From UBA11855 sp035297385 (GTDB taxonomy: Archaea > Thermoproteota > Bathyarchaeia > Bathyarchaeales > Bathycorpusculaceae): a stretch of DNA of 64,000 bases. Both the position numbers and the translations under genes were made by a program. The notes beneath the pieces were generated by a model. The model saw only the letters and a program-made list of their open reading frames with translations. It was not told the origin of the DNA and did no database searches. The stretch spans positions 1 through 64,000 of the forward strand of contig DATGZD010000158.1 in the NCBI GenBank assembly GCA_035297385.1, in the 5' to 3' direction. Each line of letters starts with the position of its first letter. Positions within the stretch are counted from its first letter, which is position 1. Below are positions 17,215-27,308 of this stretch, in pieces.

Positions 17215-20200
17215 TTAAGGCAGGTTAATTTTATCATTTGTTTTTATGAGTTTTCTCTCCCTTATCATAGTATTGTAAATGTCAAGGATTATTTGTTTTG
17301 TTTTCTCGCTCGGATGGATAAATCCGAATAACCTAGCTGCCTCCGCAACAAGCGATTCTATACTTATGCTTAGAGCATATTGAACGATTAATCTTATCGC
17401 CTTCTCGATTTCTTCAGGTGGAATTTGTTCAGCTGGTCTAAATGATTCAGGCATGCTTGCAACTGGAACACGCACGGGCACATCTAAGAGATCGTTCGGC
17501 CATAAGAATTCACCTTTCACAGTCAACCTGTGGTCTTTGATGAGCATATCCAACGCTTCTTTCGCAGCATGAAAAATCTTCTGCCCAACACGTCTAACCT
17601 CCCAAGCAGAAGCAAGTCGTTGAACAGCATAGAGGAAGTGCACTGGACCTTCTTCTCTTACAAGTTCCTCGAGGAGACGACTCTGCAAGACACGGTTTTC
17701 TTTGAAACAGAATTCATTCTTTTGGACTTGAACATATGGGTACTTTGAAAGAGGAATTTTCACGTATGGATTAAAGTAGGCCTTAAGAGCATGAAGCTTA
17801 TACGGAATACCGATCCTTTCCGAGCCTCCGAACTGTACCTGCCTCACTTCGACCTCCCTTCTTCTTGGAACGTAATCTTCTTCCTCGTCAAGTTTAGCAG
17901 GTTTAGGGGCACAGCTTGTCGTTTTCGATTTACAAGCTTGATCAAGCGCATCTTTTAGCCGTCGCACTTCACTTTCCCGTCTTGCAACCCAATCAGGAGA
18001 CCAAACACGGTGGATCTTCCAGCCCAATTGTCTGAGAACTTGCTCTCTGAGCCTGTCTCTATCTCTCGCACTATTACTTGCATAGTATGTCGGTCCATCA
18101 CATTCTATCCCAAGAAGGTAACAACCAGGATTTGCGGGGTCAATTACACCTATATCTATTGGATAAGCACTATAGCCTACTTTAGGAATCACATCATAAT
18201 CTATCTGCCGAATCTCAGCCGCCAACGCTTCTTCCAGAGCTGAATCACACTTAGTCGGCTGTATCGTTGATTTTGAAGCTTTGCCAGATTTCTCAGCATA
18301 CTCGAGATACCCTCGTAAAGCCTGTACTCCCGCAGCGCTTGACGGACCAATCTCAATATCCGCAGCGAGAATTGAAGTAACCACGACAACTTTTTCTCTT
18401 GCACGCGTCACTGCTACATTTAGCCGTCTCTCTCCACCTGCCTTGTTTAAGGGTCCAAAATTAAGCGTCATCTGACCCTTTTGATCTCGACCATAGCCAA
18501 CACTGAAGATTATCACATCACGCTCGTCGCCTTGAACATTTTCAAGGTTCTTCACGAAAAACCCTTCTAACCTATCTTCTTTGAAAAAATGCTCGAACTC
18601 TGGTTCCTCTCTCAGACGGCGGTCAATTATTTCTTCAATTGTTTCCATCTGAGCAATACTAAACGTGACTACACCTAGCGTTTTCTCAGGATAATTCTTG
18701 AAATGCTCAAAAACTAAATCTGCAACAGCTTCTGCTTCTTTTGGATTATCTCTTTTTCCTCCCCTGTCATAGATTGCATCTTTAATATGCACCGATTTTA
18801 CGCCTAAACTCTCATCTTCTGCTCGAGCGGACGGGAAAGTAATTAATGAACCATCGTAAAACTGATTGTTTGAGAACGCTATGAGACTTTCATGTCTACT
18901 CCGGTAATGCCAGCGCAGAGTTTTAACGGGCAACCCGATTCCCAAGCATTCATCAAGAATACTGTCGAAAACTTCTACCTCGCCTTCTGTAGTCTCATCC
19001 CAGTCTAAATCTTCTATCAGAGACTTTTGGAAGAAACTAGTCGGTGGTAATTGCTTGTTGTCTCCTGCGACCACTATGGTTTTTCCACGATAGATGGAGC
19101 CAACGGCATCCTCTGGAACAATCTGAGAAGCTTCATCGTAAAGGATTAGATCAAACTTCATTAAGTCAGGACTTAAGAATTGACTCACCGAGATAGGACT
19201 CATAAGTAAGCAAGGCTTAAGACGAGTTAACAAATTCGGTATTCTTTGGAGTAAACTGCGAATTGGCATCAACCGACGTTTCTTCGCTGATTCCCGAAGT
19301 AAGACACCGATCTCTGAATCCTCTGCTTGAATCAAAATGTCTTGAGGTTTTCTGTTATTGGCTTCTGCGATTACTCTGTTGGCTGAGATATGGATTAATT
19401 CTTGATCAATCTGACAGAAATCAGATATTATTTGCTCGTGATTCTCTCGTCTAAACTTTCCAAGATAATCATCTTCAACGTACAAGTTATTAATCCATTC
19501 TTGATATACTCCTTTCTGAAATATGGGGAGCAACTGAGGAGCAGAAAATGGTTTTTCAACAAGACGATTGAAAAACGGAGCTAGTCCAATTAATGAATAA
19601 CGGTCTTTGATCTCTTTAAAGTCAACCCAAACACGCAAATCATCTACACGAGCATGGAGTGCCACGACTTTATTTATTGCAGCTTCAACGTTCGCATTAT
19701 GTAATCTTTGTCCATCATAGGTTATTTCATTCTCAAAGCGAGATTCTAAGCTCGACAGAGCCTTTACTGCTTCATTGAAGTAACCAATCAAGCGTTCATT
19801 TGGTGGAGCATTTTCCGTTCCGCTTGCAATAATCTGTGCTAAAGCTTCAGGCATATTATTTGAGCCAAATATGATTTGGGCCTTCTTAGTCCAGTCAAGA
19901 ACAGATAAAATATCTTCCCAGTTAGTATCAAATCCTTTGAATCGTGAGCCAAACCTACCTTGTAGTAGAGATTGTCTCTCTAGAAATTCAGTCTCTTTCT
20001 TCCTCATGTCTTCCGCGTTCCTCAAATCGTCCAAAAGTTGCCTGTAATTCTCTGGTCCTTGTTTACATGTCTTCAAAACGTCTCGAGTAGATGAAAGAAG
20101 CTGATTAAGCTGGTCTCTTGTTTCATGAGCCCACTCTTGAAGTTCTTGCAAAGGTGTACGCTTGATGGGTAACTTAGAATTTGGCAAAAACGTTACTGGT

Positions 20201-22875
20201 ATAATCGAGTTTAACTCTTCTACTTGTTGGTGCCATTTTTCTACCGATTCCTTCAACTCAGTGCCAAACCATCGAACCTGTTGGGGTACATTGGCTCTAT
20301 ACGAAATTAGTTTTACTAGTTTCTCAGGAACGGTAGGATTCTCTAATATTCTGTAAACATCTAATGTCGCTTTGATTGCATTTTCTACCTTAGAAAAATC
20401 AGTTTTGAAACCGTTGTAGAAGTGACCCAGAAGACTCTTCAATCTATCATTGTAACTATTTATTTCAACCTTTAACGCTCTAACTCTTCGTGCATCCATT
20501 AGATCTTTCAAAATCGTGCTTGGAACGTATCCTTGATGCGTCACTAACGCAATTTGTTTTTGGTCTTGGTAGAAGCCTTGTTGGAACCAACGTGTAATAC
20601 CTCGGTAAGGACCATTATATCTTCTTAACAGTTCATCGAGATTCAAATTGTAGATTCTATCATCATAATTTCTTGCCACTTGATCATGTAGTGTATTATA
20701 TTCAAGGAAATCTTTCTTGGCTTTGGGCACGATTTCTTGAATCTGATTGAAATATGCTTGGTCAAACCAAGACTCCTCAGGTTTATTATCAGAAAAACAT
20801 AGCAAGGCTAAGCGAGATAACTGTTCAACCCGATCAACCGTTAAGTCTTCTGATTCTATCCCATATTGGGCACACAATTCCGTTGCATAATCTATCCACT
20901 TGGTTGTCAATTCAGAGATTTTTGTCACAAAATCTGCGAGTTTTTCTTGTTTCTTTAACAGTTCGCCTTCTTCAACGCTCGTAGGTTTAATTAATGTACG
21001 CAGTCCTTTGAGGGTCTGTTCTATCTCACTGGATTTGTTGAGGCTAAGGTTAAAGAGAGATTCATCATATGATTCCGTCAGATGGTTCCGAATGGCTTGT
21101 CGCCATTTTAACATGTTTTGATAAGTCTTAGCTTCATTATCTAATTCGTAGATGTTTGGATGTGTCAACCAATTAACTTCAGGTTTCGGGCTCTCTTTTG
21201 TAAGATGACTTATTTCATTTAACCAATTTATCTGTGCAAAAGATTGAGGTGCATCTAAGCCAAGTTTCTTAGCAAATTCAAACGATTCTAGCTTAAGCAA
21301 GTTTAATTGAGAAATCACTTTTTCAAGGAAAGTGGAAAGCTCAGAGCGGATTTCCAAAGAATATGTATTCGCCCGGTATCCTATCCATGGAAATTCTTTC
21401 TCCTCAACTACTTGCCAAACACTAATTAGCTGAGACATAAGCTTCTCCAGCTCGCGCATTCTTTGAGGAGTTAAATCGCCAACATTCCTAAGTCCAACAG
21501 GAACAGAGGGAAACGCTTCTAAGCTCGCTAACTCACAAAGCACTTCATACGGCGTCATTTCCAGAATCGGGTGTTTTGCATGCAGTGAAGCAACATAACC
21601 ATTCAGCGTGGATTGTAAACTGCTTAATTTCTCAAATTCGTGTGGCAAGGGCAGTTTCCGCGGAACTAATTGCTCATTGAGACATCGCATAAGTTCAGCT
21701 ACAACTTCTTGTTTGTTTGCTTTGCTACTGTGTAGTTCTAAGCAGAAAGGTGCTAAACCTACGTTGTCTAATCGTTTATAGACTACTTCTAGTGCAGCCA
21801 TCTTGTCGCTAACAAACAGCACGGACTTTCCATGCGCAATACATTCTGAGATTATGTTCGCTATGGTTTGGCTTTTTCCTGTGCCAGGTGGTCCTTGCAT
21901 CACGAAGCTTTGTCCCTGCAATGCATAATCGATTGATATTCTTTGGCTGCTGTCCGCATCCAAGACTCGGAAAGTTTTCTCTGGTCTTTCTATCTTATCA
22001 ACATCCTTCTCTTCAGGCAGACCGTCCAAAACAAGCTTTGTATCCTTAATACCTGCAATTGCACGAACAGTTGGATGTTGAATGATCACATTTGCGTTGG
22101 CTTCCAGATCTTTGTAGATAACAAGCTTATGGAATGAGAAGAGTCCAATCTCCAACGTTGGTTCAACTTTCCAACCAAATTTCGCTATTAAATCTGTTAC
22201 TGAACCGAAATAGTCAATTAAATTACCATTGCCGTTTTCTGGAAAGGGAGGAAGTACAATCTTGAAATCTGTTCTTAGTTTTACGTCTAAAGCAGGGTTT
22301 GGGATTACTGCTTCTTCCACGAGTGGTACTGTTAACGTAAATGGTTCCCATACAGATTTTCTCGATAGTTCAACTGGAACCATAACGAGCGGGCTCTGTA
22401 CATCTTCATTTGTTACTACATCATGCCAAGATAACATTCCAAAAGCAGCGTACAAGATACGAACACCGCGTTCCCTGTAATCTAGAAGTGAGCGTCGGTT
22501 GAGTTTCTTGAGTACTCTCTCCAATTCTTCACGAGTAAGGTTACTATCGCATACCAATTGATTTGATGCAGGTTTAGCTGATTGTCCTATAATATCTAAC
22601 GGAGTTGTTGTAACACCTTGCGCTGTTTGGGAGACATTACCCTCTTTGGGAGGCATCCAAAACTCCATACTGCGTTTTTTGTGGACTAACTTGTTGAAGA
22701 TAGTTTCTGGATCTGGTGATACGATTCGAAGATTTCCTTTCTCAGTATGTTTAAAAAACAGAAGTTTGTTTTTTCGTGAAAGATCGATTAATCGAGATTT
22801 CCATTCTTGAACATACTGTAGGACTTTTGAGTTACCATTTTCTTGAATGAGTGGCGAAGCTAAATCTCCTAACAT
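17215..22875 (-). CDS. Giant DUF4011-type superfamily I helicase with nuclease-like and DUF3320 domains
   Basis: The 1886-residue protein starts with a DUF4011-type region (WKSRLIDLSRKNKLLFFKHTEKG, then LLDYRERGVRILYAAFGML). Walker A GPPGTGKS lies near residue 327, and a long coiled segment follows at about 400-1130. The second helicase half includes LILYDEASQ near 1244, VAGDNKQLPPTSFF, LRWHYRSRHESLI, VQGDERDVIIFSVGYG and NVAVTRAREK. Near 1580-1660 a Vsr/DUF559-like nuclease segment has GIECDGPTYY and LRQLGWKIHRVWSPDW, and a DUF3320-type winged end follows. It probably unwinds or remodels nucleic acid and may cut it. Such proteins are sporadic and often found in defence islands, but no defence neighbours are visible here. 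It has its own start region and is not in an operon. Confidence 0.85.
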   Translation of the reverse strand: MLGDLASPLIQENGNSKVLQYVQEWKSRLIDLSRKNKLLFFKHTEKGNLRIVSPDPETIFNKLVHKKRSMEFWMPPKEGNVSQTAQGVTTTPLDIIGQSAKPASNQLVCDSNLTREELERVLKKLNRRSLLDYRERGVRILYAAFGMLSWHDVVTNEDVQSPLVMVPVELSRKSVWEPFTLTVPLVEEAVIPNPALDVKLRTDFKIVLPPFPENGNGNLIDYFGSVTDLIAKFGWKVEPTLEIGLFSFHKLVIYKDLEANANVIIQHPTVRAIAGIKDTKLVLDGLPEEKDVDKIERPEKTFRVLDADSSQRISIDYALQGQSFVMQGPPGTGKSQTIANIISECIAHGKSVLFVSDKMAALEVVYKRLDNVGLAPFCLELHSSKANKQEVVAELMRCLNEQLVPRKLPLPHEFEKLSSLQSTLNGYVASLHAKHPILEMTPYEVLCELASLEAFPSVPVGLRNVGDLTPQRMRELEKLMSQLISVWQVVEEKEFPWIGYRANTYSLEIRSELSTFLEKVISQLNLLKLESFEFAKKLGLDAPQSFAQINWLNEISHLTKESPKPEVNWLTHPNIYELDNEAKTYQNMLKWRQAIRNHLTESYDESLFNLSLNKSSEIEQTLKGLRTLIKPTSVEEGELLKKQEKLADFVTKISELTTKWIDYATELCAQYGIESEDLTVDRVEQLSRLALLCFSDNKPEESWFDQAYFNQIQEIVPKAKKDFLEYNTLHDQVARNYDDRIYNLNLDELLRRYNGPYRGITRWFQQGFYQDQKQIALVTHQGYVPSTILKDLMDARRVRALKVEINSYNDRLKSLLGHFYNGFKTDFSKVENAIKATLDVYRILENPTVPEKLVKLISYRANVPQQVRWFGTELKESVEKWHQQVEELNSIIPVTFLPNSKLPIKRTPLQELQEWAHETRDQLNQLLSSTRDVLKTCKQGPENYRQLLDDLRNAEDMRKKETEFLERQSLLQGRFGSRFKGFDTNWEDILSVLDWTKKAQIIFGSNNMPEALAQIIASGTENAPPNERLIGYFNEAVKALSSLESRFENEITYDGQRLHNANVEAAINKVVALHARVDDLRVWVDFKEIKDRYSLIGLAPFFNRLVEKPFSAPQLLPIFQKGVYQEWINNLYVEDDYLGKFRRENHEQIISDFCQIDQELIHISANRVIAEANNRKPQDILIQAEDSEIGVLLRESAKKRRLMPIRSLLQRIPNLLTRLKPCLLMSPISVSQFLSPDLMKFDLILYDEASQIVPEDAVGSIYRGKTIVVAGDNKQLPPTSFFQKSLIEDLDWDETTEGEVEVFDSILDECLGIGLPVKTLRWHYRSRHESLIAFSNNQFYDGSLITFPSARAEDESLGVKSVHIKDAIYDRGGKRDNPKEAEAVADLVFEHFKNYPEKTLGVVTFSIAQMETIEEIIDRRLREEPEFEHFFKEDRLEGFFVKNLENVQGDERDVIIFSVGYGRDQKGQMTLNFGPLNKAGGERRLNVAVTRAREKVVVVTSILAADIEIGPSSAAGVQALRGYLEYAEKSGKASKSTIQPTKCDSALEEALAAEIRQIDYDVIPKVGYSAYPIDIGVIDPANPGCYLLGIECDGPTYYASNSARDRDRLREQVLRQLGWKIHRVWSPDWVARRESEVRRLKDALDQACKSKTTSCAPKPAKLDEEEDYVPRRREVEVRQVQFGGSERIGIPYKLHALKAYFNPYVKIPLSKYPYVQVQKNEFCFKENRVLQSRLLEELVREEGPVHFLYAVQRLASAWEVRRVGQKIFHAAKEALDMLIKDHRLTVKGEFLWPNDLLDVPVRVPVASMPESFRPAEQIPPEEIEKAIRLIVQYALSISIESLVAEAARLFGFIHPSEKTKQIILDIYNTMIRERKLIKTNDKINLP

Positions 22876-23059
22876 CTAATTCCTCCCCTGCAGCTTTCAC
22901 AGTAATGTAAATCAGCTAATTTTATGTTTTTGGTTAGAGATCCAATCCTAAATACTGGAGATGAAACGCAAAGCAAATTTACGGGTTTTTGGTTTGTTGC
23001 AAACACAATTACTTGGTGATCAAGTTGATTTTAATTATACAGATAACTTATTGCATATT

Positions 23060-23953
23060 TCATTTTTTTGGTAAAAGCTCGCTTAATTCGTATGTAGCAA
23101 CGCATACCACAGTATCAGCACCACCATAATAGATTAGAATTTTATCATCAAACATGACCTGTCCACAGCTGAAAACTACATTGGGCACTTTTCCGAACCG
23201 TTCATAATCTTCTACAGGAGTTAAAATTGGTTCTTCAGATCGGTACAAAACTTGCTCAGGGTCTTCCTTGTCCAGCAAAACTACACCTAAAGAATAGATT
23301 TTGTTCAAACTGACTCCATGGTAGATTAAGAGCCAGCCTTCATTAATCAATAGAGGTGGACCTGCGGCCCCAACTTTATAGGAATCCCAACCATCGTTTC
23401 TTGGACCCAGAACAAACCTTAAACCATGCCAACGATGAAGATCTGGAGATCGAGCTATGCAAACATCCGGCTCAAGTCTGTGAAACATCACGTATTCTCC
23501 CTTAAATTTCTGAGGGAAAATTACAGCATCTTTGTTATGGATTCCAGGAAAGGCCAAAATGCGTTCGTTCCATCTCCAGTTTCTACCTAAGAAATCAGCT
23601 AAACGTATGGAAGTTAAACCAACTTGATAGACTTGGTGTTGACTATGCACTCCGTATGCAGTGTATGCCATAACTAATGAATCGTCAATCAAACTGAGGC
23701 GAGGGTCTTCACATCCATCTATTTCCGAATCATTTGAACGATCAAAAACAGGAAGGGGCAAGCGCTCATCTATCCTGTAGCCGTCCGAGGAACAGGCATA
23801 TCCTAATCGTGAAACATTATCATCGCCCATCGCACGGTAGAGAATGTGTACACAATTCCTGGTTGCAAAGGCTCCCGCATTAAAAACTAACCGCGACTCC
23901 CAAGCATGTGTTCCTATTGCTTCAAGTATAGGATTGTTTCTATATCTTATCAT
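23060..23953 (-). CDS. Glycoside hydrolase family 130 protein (mannoside phosphorylase-like)
   Basis: This 297-residue protein is a five-blade propeller of GH130 type: RYRNNPILEA at the start, VFNAGAFATRNCVHILYRAMG, EIDGCEDPRLSLIDDSLVMAYTAY near residues 80-100, HNKDAVIFPQKFKGEYVMFHR and LLIYHGV. GH130 enzymes cleave beta-mannosides with phosphate or water; the acidic residue of CEDPR sits at the catalytic site. Which linkage is used cannot be told. It is the last gene of a minus-strand group GT4, toroid protein, CBS protein, GH130, so it may degrade or trim the same mannan the GT4 makes. Confidence 0.85.
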   Translation of the reverse strand: MIRYRNNPILEAIGTHAWESRLVFNAGAFATRNCVHILYRAMGDDNVSRLGYACSSDGYRIDERLPLPVFDRSNDSEIDGCEDPRLSLIDDSLVMAYTAYGVHSQHQVYQVGLTSIRLADFLGRNWRWNERILAFPGIHNKDAVIFPQKFKGEYVMFHRLEPDVCIARSPDLHRWHGLRFVLGPRNDGWDSYKVGAAGPPLLINEGWLLIYHGVSLNKIYSLGVVLLDKEDPEQVLYRSEEPILTPVEDYERFGKVPNVVFSCGQVMFDDKILIYYGGADTVVCVATYELSELLPKK

Positions 23954-23985
23954 AAGCTCTGCATCTCAGTCAGCTCAGCTCTGTC

Positions 23986-24360
23986 CTAAAATCCACATAA
24001 TTCATCCAGTATGTGTCTAACAGACAGCAATCCTACCAGTTTCCCATCAGAATTTGTTACTGGCAAATGCCTAATCTTGTGTATATGAATAACGACTTTA
24101 GCCTCTTCAAGAGTTGCATTTTCGTTGATAGTGAAAACATTCTTAGTCATAACTTTCTCGACTTCAGCATCTAACGGCACATTCTGCACGACAACTCTAA
24201 TGGCATCACGTTCAGTAAAGATACCTATACAAAATTGAGCTTCGTCAACTATTATTACTGAACCGACATGCCTTTTATGAAGAAGTTCAATACAATCCTT
24301 AACTGTACAGTCTTTCGTTGCCGTAACCACATTAGTTAGCATCAAGTTTCTTAGTAGCAT
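23986..24360 (-). CDS. Two-CBS-domain protein
   Basis: The 124 residues are two tandem CBS domains: LLRNLMLTNVVTATKDCTVKDCIELLHKRHVGSVIIVD with IGIFTERDAIR at about 2-57, then VMTKNVFTINENATLEEAKVVIHIHKIRHLPVTNSDGKLVGLLSVRHIL at about 69-119. Such proteins bind adenosine nucleotides and report energy state to a partner. Its place between the carbohydrate genes suggests control of that pathway, but it may simply be a neighbour. Confidence 0.9.
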   Translation of the reverse strand: MLLRNLMLTNVVTATKDCTVKDCIELLHKRHVGSVIIVDEAQFCIGIFTERDAIRVVVQNVPLDAEVEKVMTKNVFTINENATLEEAKVVIHIHKIRHLPVTNSDGKLVGLLSVRHILDELCGF

Positions 24361-24440
24361 TTCCGCTCATCATCCAGATTATTAGTTATTCAAATTTATA
24401 AATAAGCTTAAGGATAAAACGATTAAAAAGATTATGAACT

Positions 24441-25496
24441 CTAATTATAGTATTCTGACAGATCTCTCGTGGCTATTTCCTCCAAGCTCAGCCGAGCCTG
24501 AAGATAAGATATGGTAGCTTCTGCACCTTTATTGAGATTTAGTCCACGTGGAGTTATCCCATCGCAACAGCTAGCAGTCTTGCAATCATATACATTTGTC
24601 TCCTTCAAATTCTTGCCCAAAAACCAATCGAAAGCTTGGAAAGCATCTTGTCGATACTTCTCAATATGAGTACTTTGATAGGCAGCAACAGCAGCTTCTA
24701 CTGTACAAGCTGCTTCGATAGGTTGCTGATCATAAACAGCTCTTTTTGCTCCTTTTTTAAACCAACCAAGGTTTCCCACCGGCACAAATAATCCATTTAA
24801 TTTTTGGACGTCAAGCAAAAAATTCATAGATTCTGAGGCAGTTTCCAAATACTTCGGTTTCCTAGTACATTCATAACTATGAAAAAGTGCATGCGGCAGT
24901 CGAGCGTTGGCATAGGTTAAATATGGTTCAAACCAATTCCATGTATCTGATGATTCACGTTCAAATCCTTTGACTAATTTATCGCTTAGCAATTTCATAT
25001 TTGAGATAGCAGTCTCGTCTGTCGGATACGTTTTATGGTATTCGAACAATCCCAGTATCGAAAGTGCTTGTGCTCTTGGCGAAGTAAAGCTGAACGCCCA
25101 CTTGAGGATCCCGTCAAAAACTTCTTTAGCCAATAGCTTAGTTTCCTTTGATACTTTTGAGTTTAAGCAATGTCCACATGACCAGATCGTATGCCCCATA
25201 CAATCTTCAGACCCAACATCATCTAGAAACTTTCGATCATAGCTTAGAAAATTGTGCATTCGACCGTCAGTTCTTTGCATATAGAACAGAAAACTTAGGT
25301 ACGTATGTATGAGCTTCGTTACTTCTAGCTCTCTGAAGAGTGTGAAATGTTTTGTACAAACAATCAAAGCTCTTGCGTTATCATCAGTTGCATATCCCTC
25401 TCTTCTGCATGGTGTTCCATACTTTGCGTGTTGAAGCAGCCCTGTTTCGTCGGTAAGCAACTTTAGGAAATCTAATTTAATAGACGGTAGCTTCAA
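24441..25496 (-). CDS. Alpha-toroid glycosidase-like protein linked to GT4
   Basis: This 351-residue soluble protein has the helical pattern of an (alpha/alpha)6 toroid. Motifs include GTPCRREGYATDDNARALIVC at 27-47, YMQRTDGRMHNFLSYDR, WNWFEPYLTYANARLPHALF and DQQPIEAACTVEA. Proteins of this kind are often fused or adjacent to GT4 glycosyltransferases and GH130 enzymes, but the reaction is not established. The start is TTG at 25496, inside the last 20 bp of the GT4 gene, so translation is coupled. The alternative is a non-catalytic partner of the GT4. Confidence 0.75.
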   Translation of the reverse strand: MKLPSIKLDFLKLLTDETGLLQHAKYGTPCRREGYATDDNARALIVCTKHFTLFRELEVTKLIHTYLSFLFYMQRTDGRMHNFLSYDRKFLDDVGSEDCMGHTIWSCGHCLNSKVSKETKLLAKEVFDGILKWAFSFTSPRAQALSILGLFEYHKTYPTDETAISNMKLLSDKLVKGFERESSDTWNWFEPYLTYANARLPHALFHSYECTRKPKYLETASESMNFLLDVQKLNGLFVPVGNLGWFKKGAKRAVYDQQPIEAACTVEAAVAAYQSTHIEKYRQDAFQAFDWFLGKNLKETNVYDCKTASCCDGITPRGLNLNKGAEATISYLQARLSLEEIATRDLSEYYN

Positions 25497-26676
25497 TTGG
25501 AATTAATCCATTATTATTTGTTACAGTCTTGAAGAGACTAACATAGTTTCTAGCTACATTTGACCAGAGGAACCGTCTGCTGTAATTGTATGCGTTTCCT
25601 TGAATAGCACTTCGGAAGCGAACGTCTAATAGTTTAACTATGCTCTTGGCGATCGAAGCTGGATCTTTAAATTTGCAGAATAAACCTCGATTGTTAGATA
25701 ACGTTTCTTGGGCATACAAATAAGGCGTAGAGACGACGGCTTTCCCTGCCCCTAAGGCGTATGCTAGAGTGCCACTGCTTATTTGGTTTGAGGAAATATA
25801 TGGAGTTATGTAAATGTCAGTAGCTTGAAGATACTTAGTCACCTCACTATTGGAAAGATATCTATTCTCAAATTTCACGTGTTCTTCCAATCCCAACTTC
25901 TTCACTAATCTAACTAATTTGTTTCGGTATTTTTCACCCTCATGTTTCCTAACTTCAGGGTGAGTTTCCCCAATAATCATATAGAGAACTCGGCGCTCTT
26001 TTTTGAGAACATGCGGTAGGGCGCGGATGGCATACTCTATACCCTTGCCTTTGCTAAGTAATCCGAAAGTAGACATTATTAACCGATTCTTTAAGCCTAA
26101 GGATTCCTTGATGGTACTATTGTTTGAAGAGAATCCAACTCGTGGGCATCCATGTGGAATGACAACAAAATTTTCGTGCGTTATGCCTTGATTCTTTAGA
26201 ATGTCAGCTGCAGTATAAGTAATAACAACTATTGCTGCACTGTTGCTTGCTATACTGTTAAGGGTTTCAAGAGCTTTTTCGCTAAAATCAGGCTCAACTG
26301 TATGAAGAGTCGTCACAACTGGTTTCTTAACCTGGTCTAAGAAATATCTAATGTTTTCTCCGTAGTCGCCTCCGAATAGTCCGAATTCATGCTGAAGATT
26401 GACAAGTTTAATGTTAGATGAATTGACATACTCGGCTGCTTGAATATAATCATCAATAGAATTACGATCAATGATTAACTTAACACGTTTATCATAGTTG
26501 TATTTAGCCTGTGTCTCATTAATGGCAATCACTGCAGGGTCAAATTCATCAAACTCGCCAATTGCATTTATTAAATCACGTGTAAAGGTTGCTATGCCAC
26601 ACTTTTTGGGTGGATAAGTGCTCAGATAAGCAACACGATTTTCACTATTGTAAGATGAATCGAGTACTTGCATCAA
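25477..26676 (-). CDS. Glycosyltransferase family 4
   Basis: The 399-residue protein has the GT-B two-domain fold. The N-terminal half contains AYLSTYPPKKCGIATFTRDLINAI and VNLQHEFGLFGGDYGENI. The C-terminal half contains VIPHGCPRVGF, STFGLLSKGKGIEYAIRALP, and the donor-site region TDIYITPYISSNQISSGTLAYALGAGKAVVSTPYLYAQE. It is retaining and probably uses a nucleotide sugar; mannose is a guess based on the GH130 nearby. It leads the operon and overlaps the next gene by 20 bp. Confidence 0.9.
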   Translation of the reverse strand: MMQVLDSSYNSENRVAYLSTYPPKKCGIATFTRDLINAIGEFDEFDPAVIAINETQAKYNYDKRVKLIIDRNSIDDYIQAAEYVNSSNIKLVNLQHEFGLFGGDYGENIRYFLDQVKKPVVTTLHTVEPDFSEKALETLNSIASNSAAIVVITYTAADILKNQGITHENFVVIPHGCPRVGFSSNNSTIKESLGLKNRLIMSTFGLLSKGKGIEYAIRALPHVLKKERRVLYMIIGETHPEVRKHEGEKYRNKLVRLVKKLGLEEHVKFENRYLSNSEVTKYLQATDIYITPYISSNQISSGTLAYALGAGKAVVSTPYLYAQETLSNNRGLFCKFKDPASIAKSIVKLLDVRFRSAIQGNAYNYSRRFLWSNVARNYVSLFKTVTNNNGLIPIEATVY

Positions 26677-26981
26677 TCATTTCATTCCATTCTATTTTGT
26701 ATTATTGCAGATTTGTCTTATTCCAGCCTAAACGAGCTTTGAAAACAAGCCCTACCTAAGAAGCGAACTTTCCAATTTGCATAACCAAATTGCTAATACA
26801 GAAGGCAAAGCTGCTTCTCTATCTACCTTATCTATTCTCATTCGACCTTAATGACTCTTACGCTAGATTATCTCCCAAACATACTTCAAAATTACGCGCT
26901 GGTTGTTGTTGTATACTTACAATCACAAGCTGTTAATAGGCGCCTTTGATAATATTATATGCTACAAACCAAAGAGAAGGT
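26677..26981. promoter_or_regulatory. Divergent promoter region between GT4 and a DUF1059-like gene
   Basis: No coding frame is convincing. GATAATATTATATGC near 26948-26962 is a TATA-like stretch for the plus-strand gene, and AGAGAAGG before ATG 26982 is its ribosome site. The GT4 promoter must also lie here. Confidence 0.4.
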
Positions 26982-27215
26982 ATGGCTTTGAGCAAGAAAC
27001 TGATATGGCAATGCCCCTGTGGGTTCGCTTTAGAAGCATTCAGAGGCATAAATGAGGCAATAACACTAGTACAGGTGCACATTGAAACCTCTCATAAAGA
27101 TTATCTTCCATTTGGCGTTACAAGAGCTGAAGTATTGGCACTTTTGAGAAAAGCAAGAACAGTGAGAGTAAAACGAAAAACAAATTCATCAGACAATCCT
27201 GTTTTACTTAACTAA
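26982..27215 (+). CDS. DUF1059-like small zinc-binding-type protein
   Basis: From ATG 26982 the product has 77 residues: MALSKKLIWQCPCGFALEAF then ALEAFRGINEAI, VQVHIETSHKDY and a helix with EVLALLRKAR. The CxCG pair and the later HxxxxxH match the DUF1059 pattern, in which a metal is likely bound. Function is unknown. I chose this ATG because it follows AGAGAAGGT; an upstream in-frame ATG at 26946 lacks a ribosome site. Confidence 0.65.
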   Translation: MALSKKLIWQCPCGFALEAFRGINEAITLVQVHIETSHKDYLPFGVTRAEVLALLRKARTVRVKRKTNSSDNPVLLN

Positions 27216-27308
27216 ACAACCTTTCTTTTTAGACTAATTAGGTTCATGTTCAAAAGACAAGATGACCTAAAACAAATAAAAAGGTAAAACACAGCTAAGA
27301 ATTCAATC

